Source: Dellaglioa kimchii (GTDB lineage Bacteria; Bacillota; Bacilli; Lactobacillales; Lactobacillaceae). From it: a stretch of DNA of 53,837 nt. Positions within the stretch are counted from its first letter, which is position 1. Each line of letters begins with the position of its first letter. The notes under the pieces were generated by a model. The model ran no database searches, had not been told where the DNA came from, and saw nothing but the letters and a program-made list of their open reading frames with translations. The DNA lies in the NCBI RefSeq assembly GCF_046115505.1, contig NZ_CP170737.1, positions 1 to 53,837 of the forward strand. Direction: 5' to 3'. The position numbers and the translations under genes were made by a program. Shown here one piece after another: positions 24,440 through 32,112 of the stretch.

Positions 24440-25030
24440 ATGGTGCAACAAATTGTCCTCCCCATCAAAGACTCCAACGTCTTAAAAATGGTGCAAGACA
24501 CCTTATTAGATAGTTTTCGGGCGGGTCGCCGCAACTACACTATCTTTCAAGTTGGCAAAGCCACTCTACTGCGGGTGAGTGATGTGATGACGTTAAAGAA
24601 ATCGGATGTCTATAATCCCGATGGGTCTGTTAAAAACACGGCCTTTATTCATGATAAAAAGACAGGTAAAGCGAACACGTTATATTTAAAGCCCGTGCAA
24701 CAAGACTTGTTGCAATATCATGATTGGCTAGTCCAACAGAATATCACTTCGGATTGGTTATTTCCCTCAACGTCCCATCCAGATCGACATATAACAGATA
24801 AGCAGTTTTATAAGGTGATGGCACGCGTTGGTGATCTATTAGGTATCAACTATCTAGGCACACATACGATGCGTAAAACAGGCGCTTACCGCGTCTATAC
24901 ACAGTCAAACTACAATATTGGTTTAGTCATGCACTTATTGAATCATTCGAGTGAGGCTATGACGCTTACTTATCTGGGGTTAGATCAAGCAAGTCGCGAA
25001 ACAATGTTAGATCAAATTGATTTTGGGTAA
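24440..25030 (+). CDS. Small tyrosine recombinase (phage-integrase family)
   Basis: 196 residues, essentially only a catalytic domain: RVSDVMTLKKSDV carries the first Arg region, KKTGKANTLYL the lysine turn, GTHTMRKTGAY the H-x-x-R box, and LNHSSEAMTLTYLGL the His and the nucleophilic Tyr. It lacks the N-terminal SAM-like core-binding domain. RBS AAAGGAG at about 24428. Plasmids of lactobacilli often carry such short recombinases, presumably for multimer resolution or cassette movement. A truncated copy lies at 6869-7258. It is divergent from the higBA pair. Confidence 0.85.
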   Translation: MVQQIVLPIKDSNVLKMVQDTLLDSFRAGRRNYTIFQVGKATLLRVSDVMTLKKSDVYNPDGSVKNTAFIHDKKTGKANTLYLKPVQQDLLQYHDWLVQQNITSDWLFPSTSHPDRHITDKQFYKVMARVGDLLGINYLGTHTMRKTGAYRVYTQSNYNIGLVMHLLNHSSEAMTLTYLGLDQASRETMLDQIDFG

Positions 25031-25323
25031 TAACGCCAACTAATCTCCCTAAATTAGCACGTATTTGTTCATTTTGACGCCACTATGGAGGTATTTTTAA
25101 TGACTAGGATTACTAAGGCACAATTAGACAACATCATTACACGTTGCCACCATCCGAGGTAATTGGTGCCCCATTGTCTGAAACTGCAAATAAAGGGTTG
25201 CTAGGTAATACTTTTTGAGTCATAATTTTAGACGCTCCAATTTTTGAGTATTTGGTTTGTTTTTCACTAACAAAATATCATAACAAAGAGCTCCTATGGT
25301 TTTCACCCAACGGGTGAAAGCGC

Positions 25324-25368
25324 AAAACCCGCTGAAACGGTATTAACTTGCTGTTTCAGCGGGTTTTT
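25324..25368 (+). terminator. Intrinsic terminator
   Basis: AAAACCCGCTGAAAC pairs with GTTTCAGCGGGTTTTT, a near-relative of the hairpin at 8897-8934. Confidence 0.88.
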
Positions 25369-25447
25369 GTTTGTCTTGATGAATAATCCGGGTATTAAGT
25401 TCTACACCATCTCACTTTTCTCGACCATAGAGCGTCTTTCTAGATAT

Positions 25448-25483
25448 CCCCGAACAGATTTACTCACCTGTTTGGGGTTTTCT
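25448..25483 (+). terminator. Intrinsic terminator
   Basis: CCCCGAACAG pairs with CTGTTTGGGG, then TTTTC. Confidence 0.75.
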
Positions 25484-25805
25484 TTACAAAAAAGTGTTTT
25501 TTGTCAGCAGGCGTGTTGGTAACCACTAAAAGTAACTCCCTAAGGACACCATTTTCGATGACGTAATATAACATATCGTTTCTTTGTATACATGGTTAGC
25601 TATTACAGGTCGACTCAATTAAAGGTGTTCTAAAAATATGATTTAAAATTTTACCCGGATTATTTCTAACGAATCGACAGGCAAGCACCCTGATGCGCTA
25701 TACTCTGCTGATTTAATGAACGCAGCTAAAGAAGAAGCTAAGCATCGAGGATTGTTTGACTTAAATAATCTATAACTGATTACCATATAACTAAATATCT
25801 AAAAA

Positions 25806-25838
25806 GAAAAACGTCTTGAATATTCAAGGTGTTTTTTT
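25806..25838 (-). terminator. Terminator of the VIT gene
   Basis: CTTGAA/TTCAAG core with A-rich and T-rich flanks (AAAAACG and GTGTTTTTTT), palindromic and so usable from the minus strand. Confidence 0.6.
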
Positions 25839-25840
25839 GT

Positions 25841-26326
25841 CTACAAATAATAATTCAGTAAGATACCAACGCCATAAGCAACAATTGCAGCGACGTACCC
25901 GACAGAAAGTGTGCGTAGAATTTCTGTTCTTACTTTCTGCTCTGACAGGTTGGCCTTCACCCAGCCTAGCAACGCCAAAGAGACACCGACGATGACAAAG
26001 GCGATTGGAAAGGCGATGTCTTTGTCGTGAATGAGCGCATTTGTAATTAAGTAGGCACCTAGTGGAATTAAACCGAAGACGTTAAACGAAATGAATGTCG
26101 CGATACCAGCTGCCAATGCTTTACTTTTTGATTGATTGTTATCCGATGTTGCTGACAGGTAGGCACCGGCCCCCATTGAAAAGCCATCGGCTAATAAGTT
26201 TGAGAATCCCAAAATGATGATAACGATGTTTGAAACGTTACCACCGACCGATCCAGCAACGACTGCGAACGTCGTGATAATGCCATCTAAGCCACCGTAG
26301 ACGATGGCTGAAACGTGTTTTTTCAT
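25841..26326 (-). CDS. VIT1/CCC1-family (Fe/Mn) membrane transporter
   Basis: 161 residues, four or five hydrophobic helices. The family motifs YGGLDGIITTFAVVAGSVGG (first helix) and GFSNLLADGFSMGAGAYLS (second) are clear. VIT/CCC1 proteins move iron or manganese out of the cytosol; in bacteria this guards against metal excess. The protein is shorter than the usual 220-240 residues because it starts directly at helix 1 and lacks the cytoplasmic metal-binding insert. The frame is complete with a start just upstream of helix 1, so it may be a short natural form. Stand-alone gene. Confidence 0.85.
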   Translation of the reverse strand: MKKHVSAIVYGGLDGIITTFAVVAGSVGGNVSNIVIIILGFSNLLADGFSMGAGAYLSATSDNNQSKSKALAAGIATFISFNVFGLIPLGAYLITNALIHDKDIAFPIAFVIVGVSLALLGWVKANLSEQKVRTEILRTLSVGYVAAIVAYGVGILLNYYL

Positions 26327-26626
26327 TTATTTTCTCCAGTTTCTCTCAGTGGTGATAAAACCAATATATAAGAAAAAAGTGACCAATTATCGGTAATTTC
26401 ACATCGGATTAAAAATGTTTCAAAAACGAAACAAATAAAACCCGGATTATTCATGCACTAAATTTTTAACCACAGCTAAATCAGTAAAATACGATAAAAC
26501 ACCTTGAAACTGCCAGTACCTTGGCACAGTTTCAGGGTATTTTTTCGATTGAGCGTTTTTTGAGAAAAATAGGAACACTAAAGCCAGCCAGATTTTGCTA
26601 TTTTTTTGAAAATCTACTTCGTTGTT
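26327..26626. other. Intergenic segment with a terminator hairpin
   Basis: 26498-26545 holds CCTTGAAACTG pairing with CAGTTTCAGGG and a T-run. Otherwise nothing convincing; the promoter of the VIT gene must lie near 26330-26400. Confidence 0.5.
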
Positions 26627-26881
26627 TTATTGCCACAAAGCATTTAGTCGTTCCCAAGCTCGCCAGAACAGACCATCGAATTGTTCTTGGATGCGGCTAT
26701 CTAACGTCAAAATCACCTTGCGGGCGTGCTTAGTGACACACGTCCACCGATTTTTAACAAACGGTCTCGAAAGGTATTGATTGTCCACGATTGTTGCTGG
26801 TCGTCCAACGCAATACTCTTCATCAACCGCATCAAGTTTGATGCAATTACTGAGATCCACATGCGCGCTTGCGGTAAACAC
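26627..26881 (-). pseudogene. Transposase C-terminal remnant
   Basis: 84 residues on the minus strand (VDLSNCIKLDAVDEEYCVGRP, then KHARKVILTLDSRIQEQF, then FWRAWERLNALWQ and a stop). The basic KHARK region and terminal FWRAWERLNALW have the look of a DDE transposase tail (IS4/IS1380-like), but I cannot fix the family. There is no start site, and the upstream part is missing. Confidence 0.45.
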
Positions 26882-26983
26882 GGACGATGTCTTTTTGTGG
26901 AAGACTTAGGTTAGTGACGATGAACTGTCTACCGCCATGTTCATCATTTAAAACGATATCCTTATTTTTAAGTATAAATCGAC

Positions 26984-27676
26984 TTAACTTGATACAAATA
27001 ATAATTCATCTAAATCAAATATCTCAACACATTTTTGGGTATGCCGTTTAATTAGACCTCTCTCTTCCAATGATGAGAACTTACGGCTTATTGTTTCTGG
27101 AGTTGTCCCCAGGTAAGTAGCCAAATCTTTTTTTGACATGGGTAAAGTCACATAAGTATGGTTTTTTTCATCTTCAACATTTTCTGATAGAAAATCAATA
27201 ATTCGAGCTTCAACAGGTTCAGTACTGACTTGCACAGTTTGTTTTTCTGATAACTGTAGCCGTTTTGTAATATCCGATAATATTCGTCGCATGATTTCTG
27301 GATAGAGATCTAAATATTGATCTAAATTCTTTTTATGAATCCTACAAATACTTGTTTCCGATATTGCTTCAGCATAATTCGAATGATAACTTTCAGTCTG
27401 TAAAATAGCAACTTCCCCCATAAAATCACCAGGATGTAGGATGCGTATAGTTTGCTCACGACCAGACTCACTTAGGCTATAAATACGTACACGTCCATTG
27501 TTTATGATATATAATGTGTCATCTTTATCACCAAACCTAAATAATAGCTCATTCTTTACGTATTGTACTTCATTCGCTGATTGAGCAATTAGACGCATTT
27601 GTTCATCATTGAGATGATTGAAAATCGGCACTAAACGTATACAATCTACATGACTATGATGATTATGGTTTGCCAT
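26984..27676 (-). CDS. Crp/Fnr-family regulator, FLP-like (paralogue 2)
   Basis: 230 residues. It is close to the protein at 15275-15982 along its whole length: CIRLVPIFNHL, then GRVRIYSLSESGREQTIRIL, then the identical recognition helix TPETISRKF. Cys12 and Cys111 sit 99 apart, exactly as in paralogue 1, while the N-terminus (MANHNHHSHVDC) is His-rich, hinting at metal sensing. A strong AGGAGG precedes the ATG. No TTGAT-N4-GTCAA box was seen upstream of this gene. With the same recognition helix, the two proteins may compete for the same boxes. Confidence 0.85.
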   Translation of the reverse strand: MANHNHHSHVDCIRLVPIFNHLNDEQMRLIAQSANEVQYVKNELLFRFGDKDDTLYIINNGRVRIYSLSESGREQTIRILHPGDFMGEVAILQTESYHSNYAEAISETSICRIHKKNLDQYLDLYPEIMRRILSDITKRLQLSEKQTVQVSTEPVEARIIDFLSENVEDEKNHTYVTLPMSKKDLATYLGTTPETISRKFSSLEERGLIKRHTQKCVEIFDLDELLFVSS

Positions 27677-27753
27677 ACCGTTTTCCTCCTAATTAATCGT
27701 TATCTATAAATTGTCCATTTTTTAAGTATAAGATCATCTTTTTTCGTTGTATT

Positions 27754-27863
27754 TTATGTGGTTAATCTCACACCAGCTTGCCCCAGAGGATAGCGTTCTG
27801 CATGACATGCTCTCACTGAAGGTGATCATACAATGATAAATTGCCATGTCACGGCGTGACCCA
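27754..27863 (+). repeat. About 110-bp structured repeat, copy B
   Basis: Second copy of the element at 9300-9409, same orientation, with the GCATG/CATGC and GTCACG/CGTGAC hairpins kept. It ends 8 bp before the ToxN-like frame and has no relaxase gene next to it. The minus-strand FNR-like gene starts from the other side. Confidence 0.7.
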
Positions 27864-27871
27864 TTGGTGCA

Positions 27872-28414
27872 ATGTATCATGTACCAAAACAAAAAACCAC
27901 TAGGGTATACAATATCGATACAGATTATGTAAATCAATTACATAGCATAGATAAAAAAGTAGAATACCACCATGGAGAACATGATAAACCGTATTTGGGT
28001 ATCATATTAGAAATTAACGGTACAAATTATTTTGTTCCTCTTTCATCACCAAAGCCGAAGCATAATCGAATGTCTGAAAATATCACTTTTAAAAAGATAG
28101 AAAAAGATGGACACTTATTTGCTGTTTTAAATATTAACAATATGATCCCTGTTCCACTGAATTTATGTAAAGAAATTGACATTGATAATATTTCAGATAC
28201 TTACTACAAACACTTATTAAATCAGGAATACTTTATTTGCAAGCGAAAGAAAAGAGACATTATGAAGTCAGCCGGCATAGTTCATAAATGTATTTGTGAG
28301 GAGCCTGAAAGCCATGAAAAAATGTTGAGCCGAGAAAATAAGATTTATGAAGAAAGCAATTTTAATATTCTTTTTCGGTTGATTCTGATTCGAGTGATTA
28401 TGGTCTTTATCTGA
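27872..28414 (+). pseudogene. ToxN/AbiQ-type endoribonuclease toxin, 3'-truncated and without its RNA antitoxin
   Basis: Residues about 10-160 match type III toxins: RVYNIDTDYVNQLH, KPYLGIILEINGTNYFVPLSSPKPKHNRM with the catalytic Lys/Thr-Ser region, and HLFAVLNINNMIPVP. The normal tandem ToxI RNA repeats and attenuator upstream are absent; the 110-bp repeat abuts instead. The last about 19 codons (ILFRLILIRVIMVFI) are the antisense of a CDF transporter start (28327-28423), so the true C-terminus is gone. Without antitoxin a functional toxin would be lethal, consistent with inactivation. AbiQ/ToxN systems abort phage infection. Confidence 0.8.
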
Positions 28415-28423
28415 TTTTGACAT
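28327..28423 (-). pseudogene. N-terminal fragment of a cation diffusion facilitator (CzcD/CzrB type)
   Basis: ATG at 28421-28423 with AGGAGG upstream reads MSKSDKDHNHSNQNQPKKN, then IKIAFFINLIFS, the His-containing N-terminus and first helix of CDF Zn/Cd transporters. Similarity then stops where ToxN sequence begins (about 28330-28358). It directly follows the ArsR gene on the same strand, so the original operon was a regulator plus CDF pair like czrAB. Confidence 0.7.
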
Positions 28424-28464
28424 TTAAAAACCTCCTAAGTTTGTATGCTACATACTAATTGGTT

Positions 28465-28779
28465 TTATTTTTCTAATTCATTAACATGAGTTAAGACTCG
28501 TTCGAGAATACTAAAAACATGAAGGTCATCTAAACTGTAAAGCATACTTTTTCCTTCTCTTCTTGATTTCACTAAGCGTGCGTCTTTCAACGTTTTTAAT
28601 TGATGAGAAATAGCGGACTGTTCCATGTCCAGAGAAATAGCGATATTTCCAACACTACACTCTTTTTTCTGTAAAAGAAAGAGAACCGACAATCGTGTAG
28701 GATCACTAATCACCTTAAATAGTTTGCTTATTGACAGAATAGATCCTTTATCGATTGGAGAAGTTGTTTTTATATCCAT
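28465..28779 (-). CDS. ArsR/SmtB-family metal repressor (CzrA/CadC-like)
   Basis: 104 residues from ATG 28777-28779. This start is preferred because upstream ATGs would put coding sequence over the operator at 28798-28817. The winged helix is LFKVISDPTRLSVLFLLQKKECSVGNIAISLDMEQSAISHQLKTLKDA, with the wing REGKSMLYSLDD. The C-terminal helix (DLHVFSILERVLTHVNE) carries Asp/His residues of the alpha5 metal-site type. Divergent from the P1B ATPase, with matching operators in front of both genes, so it should repress both and release them when Zn, Cd or Co is in excess. Confidence 0.87.
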   Translation of the reverse strand: MDIKTTSPIDKGSILSISKLFKVISDPTRLSVLFLLQKKECSVGNIAISLDMEQSAISHQLKTLKDARLVKSRREGKSMLYSLDDLHVFSILERVLTHVNELEK

Positions 28780-28797
28780 AGTGTTTTTATTCCTTTC

Positions 28798-28817
28798 ATA
28801 TGACCTTTCGTTCATAT
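28798..28817. promoter_or_regulatory. ArsR operator O1 (arsR side)
   Basis: ATATGA-N8-TCATAT, the same arms and spacing as 28928-28947. It lies just upstream of the arsR start on the minus strand. Confidence 0.8.
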
Positions 28818-28925
28818 CTATATTACCATATGAGCGAAACAATGCTAATCTTTTGTTTATAAAAGAGAAGTGGCGTTCTCTTTATCTTGACAAAATTTAT
28901 ATAGCGATATAAAATGAGTATACAA

Positions 28926-28949
28926 ACATATGATTAATTAGTCATATGT
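28926..28949. promoter_or_regulatory. ArsR operator O2 (ATPase side)
   Basis: ACATATGA (28926-28933) and TCATATGT (28942-28949) form a perfect inverted repeat with 8-bp spacer, typical of ArsR/CzrA operators. Confidence 0.82.
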
Positions 28950-29077
28950 AAAGTGGATTCATTACGATTTACTTTTGGAATAAACGAAAGGAGTCAGAAA
29001 TAGCAGAAATTTATGTGATTCAAGAAGTAAATGATGGAAAACAAAGGAATTATAAATTATATAGGGAGGCAATAGAA

Positions 29078-31009
29078 GTGAAAACTATCCAAGAACAACA
29101 GTCTCAAGAAAAGCATAATCATAATCACAACCACGATCACGACCATGATCATGGGAAAATGCCAGTCGTTTTGTACTTTGTTGGTTTAGCATTAGCAGTG
29201 ATTGCTCTATTTTTGAATGAAGATTATCAGTTGGTACAAAATGTTTTGTTCTCAATCGCTACAATCAGTGCCGGGTATCACGTTATTCTTCTTGAAGGCC
29301 TTGGAGAAACAATTGAGAATTCAAAAGCACAAAAAAAGTTCATACCTAATTCTCATATTTTAATGGGATTAGCGGCAATTGGAGCTTCTTTGATGGGGAA
29401 TTTTTGGGAAGGAACATTATTGATTCTTATTTTTTCTGGCGCACATTTTTTGGAAGATTATGCAGAAGGAAGAAGCAAACGAGAAATAACGAAATTACTC
29501 GAAATGAATCCAACGACTGCCCGGTTAATCCTGCCTGATGGTAGTACAAAAAATGTGGATGTCAGTGAATTAAAAGTGGGAGATCAACTTCAAGTGTTGA
29601 ATGGCGATCAAGTACCTATTGATGGCGTCATTTTGTCTGGATCTACATCCATTGATGAGTCGTCTATTAATGGAGAAAGTATCCCGAAAGAGAAATCCAA
29701 AGGAGATGGCGTCTTCGGGAGTACAATCAATGGAACAGGTACCTTCACGATGAAAGTCACCAAAGAAAACAAAGATACAGTATTTTCAAAAATTTTACAA
29801 TTAGTGAATCAGAACCAAGATAACCAAACAAAAGCTGCGAGTATTATCCAAAAATTTGAACCGAAATATGTCACAGTTGTTTTAATTGCCATTCCTCTAT
29901 TCATGTTATTGGCTCCTTTTCTACTTGATTGGACATGGTCACAAAGTGTCTATAGAGGATTGGTCCTTTTAGTTGCAGCTTCACCGTGTGCTTTAGCAGC
30001 AGCTACTGTCTCGGCAACGCTATCGACGACTTCTAATTTAGCCAAAAAAGGAGTCCTTTCAAAAGGTAGTTCTTACCTGTCTCAATTAGCCGATATTAAA
30101 GCAATTGCATTTGATAAGACGGGCACCTTGACCAAAGGAAAACCTGAAGTAACCAATTATTATTTTGCTGATTCCGTGAACGAAGAAAACATGATTGATA
30201 TCGTAGTAGCTCTTGAAAAAGAATCCAATCACCCCTTAGCAGATGCTATTCTAAGAAAGTTTGAGCAAAAAAACAAACTAACTATTGAAGTAGAAAACCA
30301 AATTGGTAAAGGATTGACGGGAGATTACAAAGGGAGAAATTATCGTATAGGAAAACCGACTTCGTTTGATGATGTTTCAGATGAATATAGTCGTTTAAAT
30401 AATGAATGGGCATCAGAAGGTAAGACAGTCGTATACGTAGCAGTAGATGAAGAGGTTATAGGCCTTATTGCCCTTATGGACGTTCCGAGTGAATATGCTA
30501 AAGAAACCATTGAATATTTTAGGAAACAAGGTATACACACCACATTAATTACTGGTGACTCAGAAATGACGGGAAAAGCGGTTGCTAAACAATTAGGAAT
30601 AGATGAAGTGATTACGAATGTCATGCCGGAAGACAAATCCAGAATTATAGACGAACAAAAAGAAAAATACGGCGTGACCGCCATGGTTGGAGACGGTGTA
30701 AATGATGCTCCTGCTCTTGTTAATGCAGATGTGGGAATCGCTATGGGAGATGGGACTGATGTGGCAGTAGAGGTATCTGATTTAGTTTTAATGCAAAACA
30801 ATTTATCTAAATTGGTACAATCTCATAATATTTCTTCGAAAATGAACCGTGTTATTTGGCAGAATATTATTTTTTCAATGGCCGTTGTTGCTTTTTTAAT
30901 TGTCGTTAGTTTCTTAGGCTTAACGGATATTGCAATCAGTGTCATTATTCATGAAGGAAGTACTTTGGTTGTTATTTTGAATGGACTTCGATTGCTAAAG
31001 GCAGTCTAA
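29078..31009 (+). CDS. P1B-4-type metal efflux ATPase (SPC motif)
   Basis: 643 residues from GTG 29078, chosen because AGGGAGG (about 29062-29069) precedes it; the upstream in-frame GTG at 29015 has no such site. A His/Asp-rich N-terminal tail (about residues 12-28) is followed by the P-type core: INGESIP near 196, membrane motif SPCALAAA near 301, DKTGTLT near 345, NHPLADA, GDGVNDAPA near 537, and HEGSTLVVILNGLRLL at the end. SPC with HEGST marks P1B-4 pumps (Co, Fe or Zn; PfeT/CtpD/CoaT relatives). Divergent from and probably repressed by the ArsR protein. Substrate is not fixed by sequence. Confidence 0.88.
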   Translation: MKTIQEQQSQEKHNHNHNHDHDHDHGKMPVVLYFVGLALAVIALFLNEDYQLVQNVLFSIATISAGYHVILLEGLGETIENSKAQKKFIPNSHILMGLAAIGASLMGNFWEGTLLILIFSGAHFLEDYAEGRSKREITKLLEMNPTTARLILPDGSTKNVDVSELKVGDQLQVLNGDQVPIDGVILSGSTSIDESSINGESIPKEKSKGDGVFGSTINGTGTFTMKVTKENKDTVFSKILQLVNQNQDNQTKAASIIQKFEPKYVTVVLIAIPLFMLLAPFLLDWTWSQSVYRGLVLLVAASPCALAAATVSATLSTTSNLAKKGVLSKGSSYLSQLADIKAIAFDKTGTLTKGKPEVTNYYFADSVNEENMIDIVVALEKESNHPLADAILRKFEQKNKLTIEVENQIGKGLTGDYKGRNYRIGKPTSFDDVSDEYSRLNNEWASEGKTVVYVAVDEEVIGLIALMDVPSEYAKETIEYFRKQGIHTTLITGDSEMTGKAVAKQLGIDEVITNVMPEDKSRIIDEQKEKYGVTAMVGDGVNDAPALVNADVGIAMGDGTDVAVEVSDLVLMQNNLSKLVQSHNISSKMNRVIWQNIIFSMAVVAFLIVVSFLGLTDIAISVIIHEGSTLVVILNGLRLLKAV

Positions 31010-31039
31010 AGAATGATTGCACAACTTCAAATTAATCGA

Positions 31040-31092
31040 GTAATAGAGATAATTAAGGATTACACTACATTTTTTATCTCTATTACTTGTTT
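31040..31092 (+). terminator. Long-stem terminator-like hairpin
   Basis: GTAATAGAGATAA (31040-31052) pairs with TTATCTCTATTAC (31074-31086) over 21 nt. The T-rich tail is weak. Confidence 0.55.
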
Positions 31093-31161
31093 ATATTTAT
31101 CTAGATGTTCAAAGTCAAAATGATATATCAACCATACTCTTGTGGCGCGGGTTGAATATAA

Positions 31162-31272
31162 GATACATGAAATTGTATAAAATCGTGTATCGAGAATCCT
31201 ATATCTATAGGGTTCTTTTTTGATAACCCCCTCCAATACATGATTTCGTGGTATACTGAATGAAATCATGTA
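31162..31272. repeat. Two related inverted repeats before the recombinase gene
   Basis: Repeat 1: GATACATGA (31162-31170) with TCGTGTATC (31183-31191). Repeat 2: TACATGATTTC (31237-31247) with GAAATCATGTA (31262-31272), a perfect 11-bp arm pair. The sites share the ATACATGA/ATCATGTATCG core and may be recombinase-binding or core sites, or operators over the promoter (TATACT lies between the arms of repeat 2). Confidence 0.6.
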
Positions 31273-31301
31273 TCGTTTTTTTGAGAGGAGAGCCATTTTC
31301 A

Positions 31302-31853
31302 ATGACGTATAACGTCCAACCATTAAGAACGCAGCAAGAAATCAACGACTTTTTATTTTGTTTAAGGCGCAATAAAAACGCCGAACGCGACGTTTTTCTG
31401 TTTTTGATCGGCATTAATAGCGGTTTACGCATGTCTGATATCGTGAAATTAAAGAAAAAAGACGTGATTTCCTCGAAAAACCCACGTATTGTGGAGCAAA
31501 AAACCGGAAAAACACGCATTTTATATTTAAGCAGCCTGCAGGAGTTGATCCAGGACTACACGAAAGACCTGAAGCCAGAAGATTATTTGTTTCCCAGTAC
31601 TAAAGGCGGTCATTTAGAAGTCAATACGGTCTATCAGATGTTTCAAAAGGTCGCCGCATTATTAGATCGGGACGATATCGGCACGCACACGCTGCGCAAG
31701 ACCTTTGGTTACCATTACTACAAGAAAACCAAAGACGTGGCCACACTCATGGAAATCTTCGGTCACAGCAGTGAAAAAATCACGAAGCGCTATATCGGGA
31801 TTAATGAAGACGAAATTAGCGAGACGTTATTAAATTTTAGACTCGGTTTTTAA
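31302..31853 (+). CDS. Small tyrosine recombinase (phage-integrase family), second type
   Basis: 183 residues from ATG 31302; GAGAGGAG upstream decides this start over the earlier 31260 frame start. Catalytic-domain motifs: INSGLRMSDIVKLKKKD (Arg), EQKTGKTRIL (Lys), GTHTLRKTFGYHYYKK (H-x-x-R), FGHSSEKITKRYIGI (His and Tyr nucleophile). Like the 24440 protein it is a minimal catalytic-domain recombinase, but a distinct sequence. It may resolve plasmid multimers at the inverted repeats immediately upstream, an inference from position. Confidence 0.85.
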   Translation: MTYNVQPLRTQQEINDFLFCLRRNKNAERDVFLFLIGINSGLRMSDIVKLKKKDVISSKNPRIVEQKTGKTRILYLSSLQELIQDYTKDLKPEDYLFPSTKGGHLEVNTVYQMFQKVAALLDRDDIGTHTLRKTFGYHYYKKTKDVATLMEIFGHSSEKITKRYIGINEDEISETLLNFRLGF

Positions 31854-31880
31854 ATCTATATTAATTAAGGAGAAAGTGTA

Positions 31881-32072
31881 ATGAAAAAAATGAGTGCATA
31901 TGTAAAAAATATAATTCTTACTCATCCGGTATTATCAATTATTATTCTTTTAGTTATTCCAATTTTTGTGTACTTAATCGCTCTTGTTATTGGATTGAAG
32001 TCAATATTTGAGACAGATTTTAAGAGACATTCAGAACCGCGTTTACCTTCCACAGCTCAAATAAATCATTAA
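31881..32072 (+). CDS. 63-aa single-pass membrane protein
   Basis: ATG 31881 with AAGGAGAAAG upstream, 27 bp after the recombinase. A positively charged start (MKKMSAYVKN) is followed by one long hydrophobic helix (about residues 13-40, PVLSIIILLVIPIFVYLIALVI) and a short polar tail ending HSEPRLPSTAQINH. I do not recognise it. It could be a small membrane peptide or the front of a longer gene cut by the adjacent IS. Confidence 0.5.
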   Translation: MKKMSAYVKNIILTHPVLSIIILLVIPIFVYLIALVIGLKSIFETDFKRHSEPRLPSTAQINH

Positions 32073-32112
32073 TCGCGATTAATAACTTATTTGAACCCTG
32101 GAAAGCATTAAA

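Larger units (their letters stand above)
25031..25840. other. Gene-poor region with two gene remnants and terminators
   Basis: 25100-25162 is a 20-codon frame with a GGAGG ribosome site (MTRITKAQLDNIITRC), probably a truncated gene start. 25647-25775 reads RIISNESTGKHPDALYSADL, then AKEEAKHRGLFDLNNL and a stop, the tail of an unrecognised protein. Terminator hairpins stand at 25324-25368, 25448-25483 and, for the VIT gene, 25806-25838 (minus strand). Confidence 0.5.

Noticed and set aside
26521..26733. Plus-strand 70-aa frame overlapping the transposase remnant
   Set aside because: Starts inside a terminator hairpin and lacks a ribosome site; the minus strand shows the recognisable protein.
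27754..27863. 110-bp repeat as the ToxI antitoxin RNA of the ToxN fragment
   Set aside because: ToxI is made of tandem repeats of about 30-40 nt with a terminator; this segment has no tandem repeats, and an equivalent copy sits at 9300 without any toxin gene.
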